A DNA stretch of 64,000 bases, taken from Sagittula sp048553715. Its GTDB lineage: Bacteria; Pseudomonadota; Alphaproteobacteria; Rhodobacterales; Rhodobacteraceae. A program made the translations under genes and the position numbers. Shown one piece after another: positions 52,362-61,083 of the stretch. The notes below the pieces were generated by a model. The model ran no database searches. It had not been told where the DNA came from and saw only the letters and a list, made by a program, of their open reading frames with translations. The stretch lies in NCBI RefSeq assembly GCF_048553715.1, contig NZ_JBLZNC010000006.1, positions 1 to 64,000 on the forward strand, written 5' to 3'. Position 1 is the first letter of the stretch. Every line of letters starts with the position of its first letter.

Positions 52362-53192
52362 ATGACACAGAAAACGATCCTGATCACCGGATGCTCTTCG
52401 GGCATCGGATATGACGCTGCCCACGGGATGAAAGCCCGTGGCTGGCGTGTTTTTGCTTCTTGCCGCCAGCAATCGGATTGCGACCGGATGCGCGCGGAGG
52501 GGTTCGACAGCCCACGGATTGACTACACCGAGCCCGATAGCATCCGCACTGGACTGGCCGAGGTGTTGCAGGCCACGGGCGGCACGCTGGATGCCCTGTT
52601 TAACAATGGTGCACATGCCACCCCCGGCGCGTTGGAGGATCTGCCGACCGACGCCCTGCGCGCGATCTTCGAGGCCAACGTCTTTGGCTGGCACGATCTG
52701 ACACGGCAGGTGATTCCGGTGATGCGGGCGCAGGGGCACGGGCGGATCATCAACCATTCCAGCGTGCTGGGCCTTGTGGTGATGCCGTGGCGCGCGGCTT
52801 ACAGCGCAACTAAGTTCGCCACCGAAGGGCTGACCGACACGCTGCGCATCGAAATGCGCGACACGGACATTCACGTGGTGGCGCTGAACACGGGGCCGGT
52901 GACGTCGAAGATCCGGGTCAATTCGATCCCGCATTTTGAACTTTGGGTGGACTGGGAAAACAGTCCACGCGCTGCGCAGTACCGCGACAAGCTGCTGACA
53001 CGTCTGTATGAATCCCGGGGCAAGGATGTGTTCGAGCTGCCGCCTTCGGCGGTGACGGAAAAGCTGATCCATGCCTGCGAGGCGGCACGCCCCCGTCCGC
53101 GCTACTACATCACCCGCGCCACGCATCTGATGGGGGCGGCCCGACGGCTGATGACCACCCGCCAACTGGATTGGCTGATTTCCAAGGGCTAG
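52362..53192 (+). CDS. Short-chain dehydrogenase/reductase
   Basis: 276-aa SDR with cofactor loop TGCSSGIG (9-16), NNGAH in place of NNAG, catalytic Ser in NHSSVLG and YSATK. The C-terminal part (about 190-276) is longer than in minimal SDRs and ends RRLMTTRQLDWLISKG, as in Roseobacter homologues that precede the HIG1/cobalamin adenosyltransferase pair. The substrate is unknown; steroid- or retinol-type dehydrogenases are the nearest general class. Confidence 0.87.
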   Translation: MTQKTILITGCSSGIGYDAAHGMKARGWRVFASCRQQSDCDRMRAEGFDSPRIDYTEPDSIRTGLAEVLQATGGTLDALFNNGAHATPGALEDLPTDALRAIFEANVFGWHDLTRQVIPVMRAQGHGRIINHSSVLGLVVMPWRAAYSATKFATEGLTDTLRIEMRDTDIHVVALNTGPVTSKIRVNSIPHFELWVDWENSPRAAQYRDKLLTRLYESRGKDVFELPPSAVTEKLIHACEAARPRPRYYITRATHLMGAARRLMTTRQLDWLISKG

Positions 53193-53294
53193 CCCGCGAC
53201 AACCCGCGCGGTTCGCTTTTGCGGCGCACAGGGCTATGTCCACCGGCAAACCGGCAAACCGGCCACAGCACGTGGCACATGCAAGGAACAAGAC

Positions 53295-53498
53295 ATGAGA
53301 GACGATCCGCTGTTTATCGTTATGGCCGTGGCCATGTTCGCCGTGGTGGGCGTGTTGATGTTCGGCATCGGCAGCTTTGCCAAGGGCGGCAAGTTCAGTC
53401 AGAAATGGTCGAACAAGGCGATGCAATGGCGGGTCGCGGCGCAGTTTATTGCGGTTCTGCTGATCATGCTCTTTGCCTATGTGCGCAGCAAAAGCTGA
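53295..53498 (+). CDS. Twin-transmembrane-helix small protein (HIG1-like)
   Basis: 67-aa protein with two hydrophobic helices (about 7-27 and 47-62) joined by a basic loop, and the HIG1-type motif SNKAMQWRVAAQFIAV at the second helix. Mitochondrial HIG1/Rcf proteins stabilise cytochrome oxidase supercomplexes, so a respiratory role is possible. It starts 102 bp after the SDR stop and is followed 11 bp later by the adenosyltransferase gene. Confidence 0.8.
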   Translation: MRDDPLFIVMAVAMFAVVGVLMFGIGSFAKGGKFSQKWSNKAMQWRVAAQFIAVLLIMLFAYVRSKS

Positions 53499-53509
53499 GG
53501 GAGGCATTC

Positions 53510-54082
53510 ATGGTTGTCCTAAGCAAGATCTATACCCGCACCGGCGATGCGGGTGACACCGCGCTGGGCAATGGCACGCGCGTCAAAAAATACGACCCGC
53601 GTGTCGAAGCCTATGGCACCTCGGATGAGCTGAACGCCTTCGTAGGCGTCGCGCGGCTGGAGGCCTCTGGCGAGATGGATGCGGCTTTGGCGCGCATTCA
53701 GAACGACCTGTTCGACCTTGGCGCGGACCTGTGCCGCCCGGATATGGAGAAAGACGCTGACGCCGAATACCCGCCCCTGCGCATGGTCGAGGCGCAGGTC
53801 ACGCGGCTGGAGGCGGAAATTGACGCAATGAATGCGTCGCTGGAGCCTTTGCGCTCATTTGTCCTGCCCGGTGGGTCTGTGCTGTCGGCGCATCTGCACG
53901 TTTGCCGCACAGTGGCGCGACGGGCGGAACGGCTTGCGGTGGATCTGGCCGGTCAGGCACCCATCAACGCCGCCGCCGTGAAATACCTCAACCGGTTGTC
54001 AGACTGGTTCTTTGTTGCGTCTCGCATTGCCAATAACGATGGCAAGGATGACGTGCTGTGGGTGCCCGGCGCGCACCGGTAA
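53510..54082 (+). CDS. ATP:cob(I)alamin adenosyltransferase, PduO type
   Basis: 190-aa enzyme that makes adenosylcobalamin from cob(I)alamin and ATP. The N-terminal ATP loop is TRTGDAGDTALGNGTRVKK, with YGTSDELNAFVG, the conserved RRAERLAV helix and NRLSDWFFVASR at the end. It is of the PduO/MMAB type, not the CobA/BtuR type. ATG 53510 has a gagggagg site. It supplies the cofactor for B12-dependent mutases and nucleotide reductases, none of which is in the window. Confidence 0.93.
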   Translation: MVVLSKIYTRTGDAGDTALGNGTRVKKYDPRVEAYGTSDELNAFVGVARLEASGEMDAALARIQNDLFDLGADLCRPDMEKDADAEYPPLRMVEAQVTRLEAEIDAMNASLEPLRSFVLPGGSVLSAHLHVCRTVARRAERLAVDLAGQAPINAAAVKYLNRLSDWFFVASRIANNDGKDDVLWVPGAHR

Positions 54083-54098
54083 AGGTACCTCACGCGGA

Positions 54099-55451
54099 TC
54101 AGACAGGTGCGGCGTTTAACCAGACGCCGCCCTGCGGGCGCAGGGTCAGGATCATGACGGGGGCAGGGTCGCGGCCTTGCACCGGCGTGAACCGCAGATT
54201 GGCCACCAGAGTTGCCAGAGTGATCACCGCTTCTTGCAGCGCAAAGCTGGCGCCAATGCAGATGCGCGGCCCGTCCCCGAATGGAAGATAGGCATAGCGG
54301 TCTGGTTTGCGGTCCCAGCGGTCGGGGTGAAACCGGTTCGGATCATCATACAGCATGTGATGTCGGTGCAAGGCGTAGATCGGCAAGATAACGGTATCGC
54401 CGCGCCGGATCTCGCGCCCGCACAGCGTATCAGGCCCCATTGCGGTGCGGGACACCATGCCAGCGGGCGGATACAGGCGAAGCGCTTCGTCAATGACTTT
54501 TCGGATGTAGGGCAGGCGGGCCACATCGGCTCCGCTCGCGGTGGGCCCGTTGAGAACGGCCTGCGCCTCGGCGCGCGCGCGGTCCTGCGCGTCCTGATCA
54601 AAGGCCAGCAAGTACAGCGACCACGCCAGTGTCAGCGCCGTGGTCTCATGCCCGGCCACGATAAAGGTCAGCAGATTGTCCCGCAGTTCCGAAGGCGACA
54701 TGCGGCGCTGCGTCTCGGGGTCTTCGCCCGCCAGCAGCAGGTCCATCAAATCGGGCACATCCCCCGGCGCGCGCTGCGCGCGGTCGGCAATCGCACGGTC
54801 CGCCATGCGTTTCATCTGAGCGACGCCACCGGCATGAAAGGCGCGGCCCGGACGCGGTACCCAATCGGGCATCCCGAGGATATCAAACAACGACACCTTG
54901 CCCGCCTCTGCGATATAGGCGTCGATGGCGCGATGCACCCCGTCGCGATCAAAGGCGCTGTCACCGGAAAAGGTCACATCCGAGATCACGTCAAAGGTCA
55001 CGCTGACCATTTCGTCTAGGAAATCTATCGCCGCAGGCCCTGATGCACGGATCCGGTCCACTGAACGCGCAGCCGCTTGTGACATGACAGGCGACAGGTT
55101 CATCACGTTGCGGTGGCTGAACACCGGTGCTGCCGCGCGTCGTTGCCAGCGCCAATGCGCCCCTTCGGCAATGAACAGGCTGTCGCCAATCGCGGGGCGC
55201 AGCAGGTTCTTTGTCACCAGAGATTTCGGATAATTGTCGAGGTTTTCCAGAAGCATCCGTCGGATGGCACCGGGGTCCATCACCATATGCCAGCGCTTGC
55301 CGGTTTTGCCGGACACCATCGGTTGCCGCGTAGCAAGATCGGGGATGATGGACAGCACGTTCTGACGCGTCGCCTGCAGGGAGGCCCACAGCCCCATAGG
55401 TTGTGTCACCAGCGGCACGTGAACCGGCTGTCGTTTGTCAGACGTCGGCAC
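54099..55451 (-). CDS. Cytochrome P450
   Basis: 450-aa haem-thiolate monooxygenase. The I-helix oxygen motif is AGHETTALTLAW, the K-helix is EALRLYPPAG, the PERF-like region is FHPDRWDRKPD, and the haem loop FGDGPRICIGASFAL supplies the axial cysteine. The best start is GTG 55451, with a GGGAG ribosome-binding site; the longer ATG frame at 55778 overlaps the opposite-strand lipoprotein gene. No ferredoxin or reductase gene adjoins it, so redox partners are elsewhere. The substrate is unknown. Confidence 0.9.
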   Translation of the reverse strand: MPTSDKRQPVHVPLVTQPMGLWASLQATRQNVLSIIPDLATRQPMVSGKTGKRWHMVMDPGAIRRMLLENLDNYPKSLVTKNLLRPAIGDSLFIAEGAHWRWQRRAAAPVFSHRNVMNLSPVMSQAAARSVDRIRASGPAAIDFLDEMVSVTFDVISDVTFSGDSAFDRDGVHRAIDAYIAEAGKVSLFDILGMPDWVPRPGRAFHAGGVAQMKRMADRAIADRAQRAPGDVPDLMDLLLAGEDPETQRRMSPSELRDNLLTFIVAGHETTALTLAWSLYLLAFDQDAQDRARAEAQAVLNGPTASGADVARLPYIRKVIDEALRLYPPAGMVSRTAMGPDTLCGREIRRGDTVILPIYALHRHHMLYDDPNRFHPDRWDRKPDRYAYLPFGDGPRICIGASFALQEAVITLATLVANLRFTPVQGRDPAPVMILTLRPQGGVWLNAAPV

Positions 55452-55575
55452 CAAAAGCTCCCTCTCTGTGGTATCCCTGCAAACATAGGCGGGAATGCGC
55501 CGGAGACAAAAGCCCGCCGAATTGCACCATATCGCCGGAGAGGGTACGGAAATTGAGGTCCAAAGGGGGATTTCG

Positions 55576-56154
55576 ATGCTGCGGTCTTTTGTTCTTTTGC
55601 TGGGTTTTCTCGGGTTGGCGGCCTGTTCCAACGCGACCAAGGATTTGTCCGAACCGGTGGAGCCTTTGGGCGATTTCACGCTGGGACATGCAGTTGTGGT
55701 TGCGCCGAACCTGAACATGGTTGGCATTTCCAAAGACGCCCCGAAAGAGGACTGGATCAGCGCGGTGGACACGGCCATCGAACAGCGCTTTCGCCGCTAT
55801 GAGGGGGGTAAGTTCTACCACCTCGGCATCAGCCTCGAGGAATATTCGCTGGCCGTTCCCGTGCCGCTGGTGCCGTCCAAATCGGGTCTGTCGCTGCGTG
55901 TGACGGTCTGGGACGATGCTGCCAAAGCCAAGATGAACGAGGAAACCCATGTCATCCGCGTCATTCAGGTTCTGCCCTCTTACGGGATGAGCAAACAGCG
56001 CCAGATCGACTCGCTGGCCGAAGAGGCCGCGCTGCGGATCGAGACATGGCTGCGGGAACGTATGACTGAAGATACGTGGTTTGCGCCCGCCCTGTCCGCC
56101 CCTGTGGTTGTGGCGGGGCCGTCACCCGAGGATGTCGCGCAAAGCGCAGAGTAA
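55576..56154 (+). CDS. Lipoprotein of unknown function
   Basis: 192-aa lipoprotein with lipobox LAAC near residue 17. The mature part has alternating beta-strand and helix patterns (GDFTLGHAVVVAPNLNMVG, AIEQRFRRYEGGKFYHLGISLEEYSLAVP, LSLRVTVWDDAAKAKMNEETHVIRV). It resembles a Rhodobacteraceae lipoprotein group (possibly DUF6778; memory, unsure). ATG 55576 gives the signal peptide. It lies between a divergent P450 gene and tuf, 98 bp upstream of the latter. Confidence 0.65.
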   Translation: MLRSFVLLLGFLGLAACSNATKDLSEPVEPLGDFTLGHAVVVAPNLNMVGISKDAPKEDWISAVDTAIEQRFRRYEGGKFYHLGISLEEYSLAVPVPLVPSKSGLSLRVTVWDDAAKAKMNEETHVIRVIQVLPSYGMSKQRQIDSLAEEAALRIETWLRERMTEDTWFAPALSAPVVVAGPSPEDVAQSAE

Positions 56155-56252
56155 TGTGACGGGTTGATTTTCCGCGCGCGACTCAATACATGGCGCGCGA
56201 TGGAAACCCGGGCCGCCAGTCTGGCCCCTTGAACCACGAGGCGTCTTTAGAG

Positions 56253-57428
<1,176 letters not shown>

Positions 57429-57518
57429 TTTTGAAACAACGCCAGTGTGACGCCGCGTGGCAGTGGCTTCCGTAGGAAGCGCACGAGAACGCGGTGTCAG
57501 CACCCGGTTGAGATAAAG

Positions 57519-57548
57519 AAGGCCGCTCCATACTGGGGCGGCCTTTTC
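57519..57548 (+). terminator. Rho-independent terminator of tuf
   Basis: aaggccgctcc / ggggcggcctt stem (one G-T pair) with loop atact, then tttt. It is 90 bp after the tuf stop and also faces the reverse-strand gene, whose stop is 3 bp beyond it. Confidence 0.85.
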
Positions 57549-57551
57549 TGT

Positions 57552-58289
57552 TCAAAACGGTATTTCGTCGTCGGTATTTGGTGCGTCTAAGCCCTCTTGG
57601 GATTTGTCTTCGATCTGTTTCGGTCGATTGGGTGCAGCAAGCTGATCCGTTCTTTTTGAGTGCCCAAAGAAAATTTCTTTTACACGTTCTAACTGATCGA
57701 TAGCTGGCTTCAGGTTTTCTGCTGCGCTTCCTAAAGCTTGAGTCAGGTCAATCATTCGCCCGAACGCGGCGTCAATCGTGGTCTGATCACGATCGACTTC
57801 GGACTGGAGCGACGAAACCTTTTTGAAGATTGAGTCCCTCTTAAAACCCTCTTTAACTTCGGAGTTCACGATCTTTCGAATTTTAGAAAGGTGTTCGCCA
57901 ATCTGCGACTTATAGTCTTGGCCGATAGCGATCACGGTTCCGGCGTCACCGTTTTCGAAGCGCTCTGCTCTGAGGGCGTACCTAGTAGTAAGATACCCAA
58001 CTTTCGAGCGGAACGCGTTGAAGCGTTGGATGAATTCTGGATCGCCAAGTTCACTGATGTCCGGAAGCTGCGTGTCGAGTCCGTATTCATCCAGGAAGGC
58101 CAGTATGGAATTCACGTAGTCGCGTTCGGGCTCGAAGAACCCTTCATAGTTCCCATTATGATCGACATTGTACTCGCGGTCATTTGAGCGCCGTTGCTCG
58201 AAGGCTATACGAATTTTTGCTTCATAGCGAGCAAACGCCTCTTCGCGGTTCGTCGGCAACTTTGTTATATCAACTTCATCAAAAATCAT
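57552..58289 (-). CDS. Uncharacterised protein with an SSB-like acidic C-terminal tip
   Basis: 245-aa protein not assigned to a family. The N-terminal 120 residues are charged and mixed helical (REEAFARYEAKIRIAFEQRR, YVNSILAFLDEYGL). Residues about 130-210 look like a long coiled coil or helical bundle (LSKIRKIVNSEVKEGFKRD, VDRDQTTIDAAFGRMIDL). A polar, probably disordered tail ends DDEIPF, which matches the C-terminal peptide by which bacterial SSB binds RecO, PriA, RecQ, exonuclease I and other partners. The gene is visibly AT-richer than its neighbours and lies reversed between tuf and rpsJ, so it is probably acquired. It may be a phage- or defence-related SSB mimic; function unproven. Confidence 0.6.
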   Translation of the reverse strand: MIFDEVDITKLPTNREEAFARYEAKIRIAFEQRRSNDREYNVDHNGNYEGFFEPERDYVNSILAFLDEYGLDTQLPDISELGDPEFIQRFNAFRSKVGYLTTRYALRAERFENGDAGTVIAIGQDYKSQIGEHLSKIRKIVNSEVKEGFKRDSIFKKVSSLQSEVDRDQTTIDAAFGRMIDLTQALGSAAENLKPAIDQLERVKEIFFGHSKRTDQLAAPNRPKQIEDKSQEGLDAPNTDDEIPF

Positions 58290-58302
58290 ACGTCAGTCAG
58301 CC

Positions 58303-58323
58303 TCACGTTTCACGTTTCACGTT
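58303..58323. repeat. Three tandem TCACGTT heptamers
   Basis: TCACGTT occurs three times without gaps (58303-58309, 58310-58316, 58317-58323). It lies 14 bp upstream of the reverse-strand gene's ATG and about 90 bp upstream of the S10 promoter. It could be a regulator array or a replication-slippage scar. Confidence 0.6.
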
Positions 58324-58415
58324 ATAGATGTAGGGATAGACTGGGAATGCGGTATGGGGAATGGTGTGCGCGTTTGACCCGGAGCTGACCACCATACACA
58401 GCCCCTAACAAACGC

Positions 58416-58444
58416 TTGCCCCATCCGTCCAAACCCCCTATACG
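58416..58444 (+). promoter_or_regulatory. S10 operon promoter
   Basis: TTGCCC (58416-58421) and TATACG (58439-58444) are spaced exactly 17 bp, giving a start near 58451 and a leader of about 113 nt before rpsJ. It lies downstream of the inserted reverse-strand gene, so the operon keeps its own promoter. Confidence 0.6.
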
Positions 58445-58467
58445 CGCCACACGATCTTAGGGTCGTG

Positions 58468-58492
58468 AAGGGCGGGGTGATTCTCCGCCCTT
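58468..58492 (+). promoter_or_regulatory. Hairpin in the S10 leader
   Basis: aagggcgg (58468-58475) and ccgccctt (58485-58492) form an 8-bp stem with a 9-nt loop, not followed by a T-run. It falls in the predicted leader and could bind L4 or another ribosomal protein as an autoregulatory element, or simply be structural. Confidence 0.4.
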
Positions 58493-58563
58493 TCAGGTTC
58501 GATGAGGGGTTCCGATGAGCGGGGCTCGTCCTCTCAACCTCAATGCCAAAATAGGACTGTTCG

Positions 58564-58869
58564 ATGAACCAGAACATCCGTATCCGGCTCAAAGCGTTTG
58601 ACTACCGCGTGCTGGACGCCTCCACTCAGGAGATCGTCAACACCGCCAAGCGCACCGGAGCACAGGTCCGCGGGCCCATCCCGCTGCCCAACAAGATCGA
58701 GAAATTCACCGTTCTGCGTGGCCCGCACGTGAACAAGAAATCTCGTGACCAGTTCGAGATCCGCACGCACAAGCGTCTGCTCGACATCGTCGATCCCACG
58801 CCTCAGACCGTGGATGCCCTCATGAAGCTCGACCTCGCCGCCGGCGTTGACGTCGAGATCAAGGTATAA
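58564..58869 (+). CDS. rpsJ: 30S ribosomal protein S10
   Basis: 101-aa small-subunit protein, also the transcription antitermination factor NusE. It has IRIRLKAFDYRVLD, GPIPLPNKIEKFTVLRGPHVNKKSRDQFEIRTHKR and ends VDVEIKV. First gene of the S10 operon. Confidence 0.98.
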   Translation: MNQNIRIRLKAFDYRVLDASTQEIVNTAKRTGAQVRGPIPLPNKIEKFTVLRGPHVNKKSRDQFEIRTHKRLLDIVDPTPQTVDALMKLDLAAGVDVEIKV

Positions 58870-58879
58870 GGGGGTGACC

Positions 58880-59599
58880 ATGCGCTCTGGTGTGATCGCG
58901 AAAAAGATCGGCATGACGCGCGTCTTCCAAGAAGACGGCAAGCAGATCCCCGTCACCGTGCTGCAACTCGACAACCTGCAGGTTGTTGCGCAGCGCACTG
59001 AAGAAGCCAACGGTTACTCCGCTGTCCAGCTGGGCTGTGGCGCCGCCAAGGCAAAGCGTACCTCGCAGGCAATGCGCGGCCACTTTGCAAAGGCCGGTGT
59101 CGAACCCAAGCGCAAGGTGGTTGAATTCCGCGTGGCGCCCGAGAACCTGATCGAAGTGGGTGCGGAAATCATCGCAGACCACTACTTTGAAGGTCAGTTC
59201 GTGGACGTCTCCGGCATCACCATCGGTAAGGGTTTTGCAGGTGGTATGAAGCGTCACAACTTCGGTGGTCTCCGCGCCACTCACGGTGTGTCCATCTCCC
59301 ACCGTTCGCACGGCTCGACCGGTCAGTGTCAGAACCCCGGTAAGGTGTTCAAAGGCAAGAAAATGGCCGGCCACATGGGTTCCGTTCGGGTGACCACGCA
59401 GAACCTGCAGGTCGTCAAGACCGACGCAGACCGCGGTGTGATCCTGATCAAAGGCGCCGTCCCCGGACCGAAGGGTTCCTGGGTCACCGTCAAGGATGCC
59501 GTGAAAAAGCCGACCCCGGACAACGTTGTCCTGCCGGCGGCTGTGCGTTCCGCAGCGACCGCGGAAGCGGCACCTGCTGAAGAAGGAGGCGAGGCATGA
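58880..59599 (+). CDS. rplC: 50S ribosomal protein L3
   Basis: 239-aa large-subunit protein that nucleates 23S assembly near the peptidyl transferase centre. It starts MRSGVIAKKIGMTRVF and has HNFGGLRATHGVSISHRSHGSTGQCQNPGKVFKGKKMAGHMG, whose Gln is the methylation site in E. coli. It carries an Ala/Glu-rich C-terminal extension (AATAEAAPAEEGGEA) seen in alphaproteobacteria. ATG 58880 follows an aaggggg site; its stop overlaps the rplD start (ATGA). Confidence 0.98.
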   Translation: MRSGVIAKKIGMTRVFQEDGKQIPVTVLQLDNLQVVAQRTEEANGYSAVQLGCGAAKAKRTSQAMRGHFAKAGVEPKRKVVEFRVAPENLIEVGAEIIADHYFEGQFVDVSGITIGKGFAGGMKRHNFGGLRATHGVSISHRSHGSTGQCQNPGKVFKGKKMAGHMGSVRVTTQNLQVVKTDADRGVILIKGAVPGPKGSWVTVKDAVKKPTPDNVVLPAAVRSAATAEAAPAEEGGEA

Positions 59600-60213
59600 A
59601 ACTCGACGTGATCAACCTCGACGGCGGTTCCGCTGGTGAAGTCGAGCTGGACGAGGCCCTGTTCGGTCTCGAGCCGCGCGCCGACATCCTGCACCGTGTC
59701 GTGCGCTGGCAGCGCAACAAAGCGCAAGCTGGCACGCACAAGGTCAAGACCCGCTCGGAAGTGTCCTACTCGACCAAGAAGATCTACCGCCAGAAAGGCA
59801 CCGGTGGCGCACGTCACGGTTCCCGCAAGGCGCCCATCTTCCGCAAGGGGGGCATCTACAAGGGTCCGACGCCGCGTTCGCACGGCCACGACCTGCCGAA
59901 GAAAGTCCGCGCACTGGGCCTGAAAATGGCTCTGTCGGACAAGCTCAAGAACGGCTCGCTGGTCGTGATCGAGAACGTTGAAGGTGCAGCAAAGACCAAG
60001 GCCCTCGCGGCTCAGGTGTCCAAGCTGGGCTGGAAGCGCGCCCTGATCATTGACGGCTCCGACGTGAACGAAGCGTTCGCCAAGGCAGCGCGCAACATCG
60101 AAGGTCTGGACATCCTGCCGACCATCGGTGCCAACGTTTATGACATCCTGAAGCGTGACACCCTGGTGATCACGAAGGCGGGTGTCGAAGCTCTGGAGGC
60201 ACGACTGAAATGA
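59596..60213 (+). CDS. rplD: 50S ribosomal protein L4
   Basis: 205-aa protein lining the exit tunnel. Motifs are VVRWQRNKAQAGTHKVKTRSEV, KKIYRQKGTGGARHGSRKAPIFRKGG and LGLKMALSDK. In gammaproteobacteria L4 also represses its own operon. It overlaps rplC and rplW by 4 bp on each side. Confidence 0.98.
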   Translation: MKLDVINLDGGSAGEVELDEALFGLEPRADILHRVVRWQRNKAQAGTHKVKTRSEVSYSTKKIYRQKGTGGARHGSRKAPIFRKGGIYKGPTPRSHGHDLPKKVRALGLKMALSDKLKNGSLVVIENVEGAAKTKALAAQVSKLGWKRALIIDGSDVNEAFAKAARNIEGLDILPTIGANVYDILKRDTLVITKAGVEALEARLK

Positions 60214-60506
60214 CCGTTAAGGCAGAACAGTACGACGTGATCCGCAAGCCGATCATCACCGAAAAGACCACCATGGCGTCCGAGAACGGCGCGGTTGTCT
60301 TTGAAGTGGCCATCGACGCAAACAAGCCGCAGATCAAAGACGCCGTCGAGGCGCTCTTTGGTGTCAAGGTGAAGGCCGTGAACACGACCATCACCAAAGG
60401 CAAGGTGAAGCGTTTCCGTGGCAAGACCGGCAAGCGTAAGGACGTGAAGAAGGCATATGTGATGCTCGAAGAGGGCAACACCATCGACGTGGCCACCGGC
60501 CTGTAA
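60210..60506 (+). CDS. rplW: 50S ribosomal protein L23
   Basis: 98-aa protein at the tunnel exit that docks trigger factor and SRP. Motifs are YDVIRKPIITEKTTMAS, VNTTITKGKVKRFRGKTGKRKDVKKAYVML and EEGNTIDVATGL. It is normally followed directly by rplB; here a strong terminator and 1.5 kb of other sequence intervene. Confidence 0.98.
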   Translation: MTVKAEQYDVIRKPIITEKTTMASENGAVVFEVAIDANKPQIKDAVEALFGVKVKAVNTTITKGKVKRFRGKTGKRKDVKKAYVMLEEGNTIDVATGL

Positions 60507-60530
60507 TTCAGCCCGGATCGTAAAGATCGA

Positions 60531-60561
60531 AAGGCCCTCGCTTAACGCGGGGGCCTTTTTT
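60531..60561 (+). terminator. Rho-independent terminator after rplW
   Basis: aaggccctcgc / gcgggggcctt stem (one G-T pair) with loop ttaac, followed by an unbroken T-run to 60561. It is 24 bp after the rplW stop, in the middle of what is usually one ribosomal protein operon. Confidence 0.9.
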
Positions 60562-61083
60562 GTTAAGACGTGGCCGGATTTGAATGGTTAATTTCGGTGG
60601 TTTTGGCCGCTGGGGCAGGGGGTTAACGCGACGCACGGTGGATTGATTCGGCTGCGTTAACCTAATTGAAAGGTGAGTCCCGACCGGTTTCCGCGGAGAA
60701 AACGGTCGGTTGGTAAGAGGTATTAAGCGGGGTTTCGGCCCGTTTGCGGTGAGGCGTGCGCTTCCAAGGGCTGGGGCCCCGGATTTAGGCGTGACGTTGA
60801 GTTTTAGGGTTTCACGGGTCCGTGATGTGCGGCGATCGGGCGCTGTCTCGGAAACGACCGAAGCGCGGAACAAGGGCCGCAGGCCCGCCGCGTCAAAGCC
60901 ACAGCGCCCTATCGCCCTACGATGCGCCGGTGCCATTGGCCCGCCTCCGAGGGGACGCGCCGACTCTTGGGTTAATCGTATTGGAAGTCAGATGTGGTCT
61001 GCGGACGCTGAGGGGTAAGCTGCCAGTTGCACAGGTCAGAGAGCAGCTCCTCCGAGGCGTGTATGGCACGTCCTACGCAATCA
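60562..61083. other. Gene-free stretch between rplW and the nuclease-like gene
   Basis: About 520 bp without a convincing gene. It includes a perfect 9-bp inverted repeat ggttaacgc (60621-60629) / gcgttaacc (60654-60662) and a 7-bp hairpin ccgaccg/cggtcgg (60680-60709). The frames that cross it are short and lack ribosome-binding sites. It may be the remnant of an inserted element or carry an unrecognised RNA. Confidence 0.5.

Noticed and set aside
52107..53507. A reverse-strand frame of 466 codons over the SDR and HIG1 genes
   Set aside because: Crosses several well-supported plus-strand genes; composition typical of a shadow.
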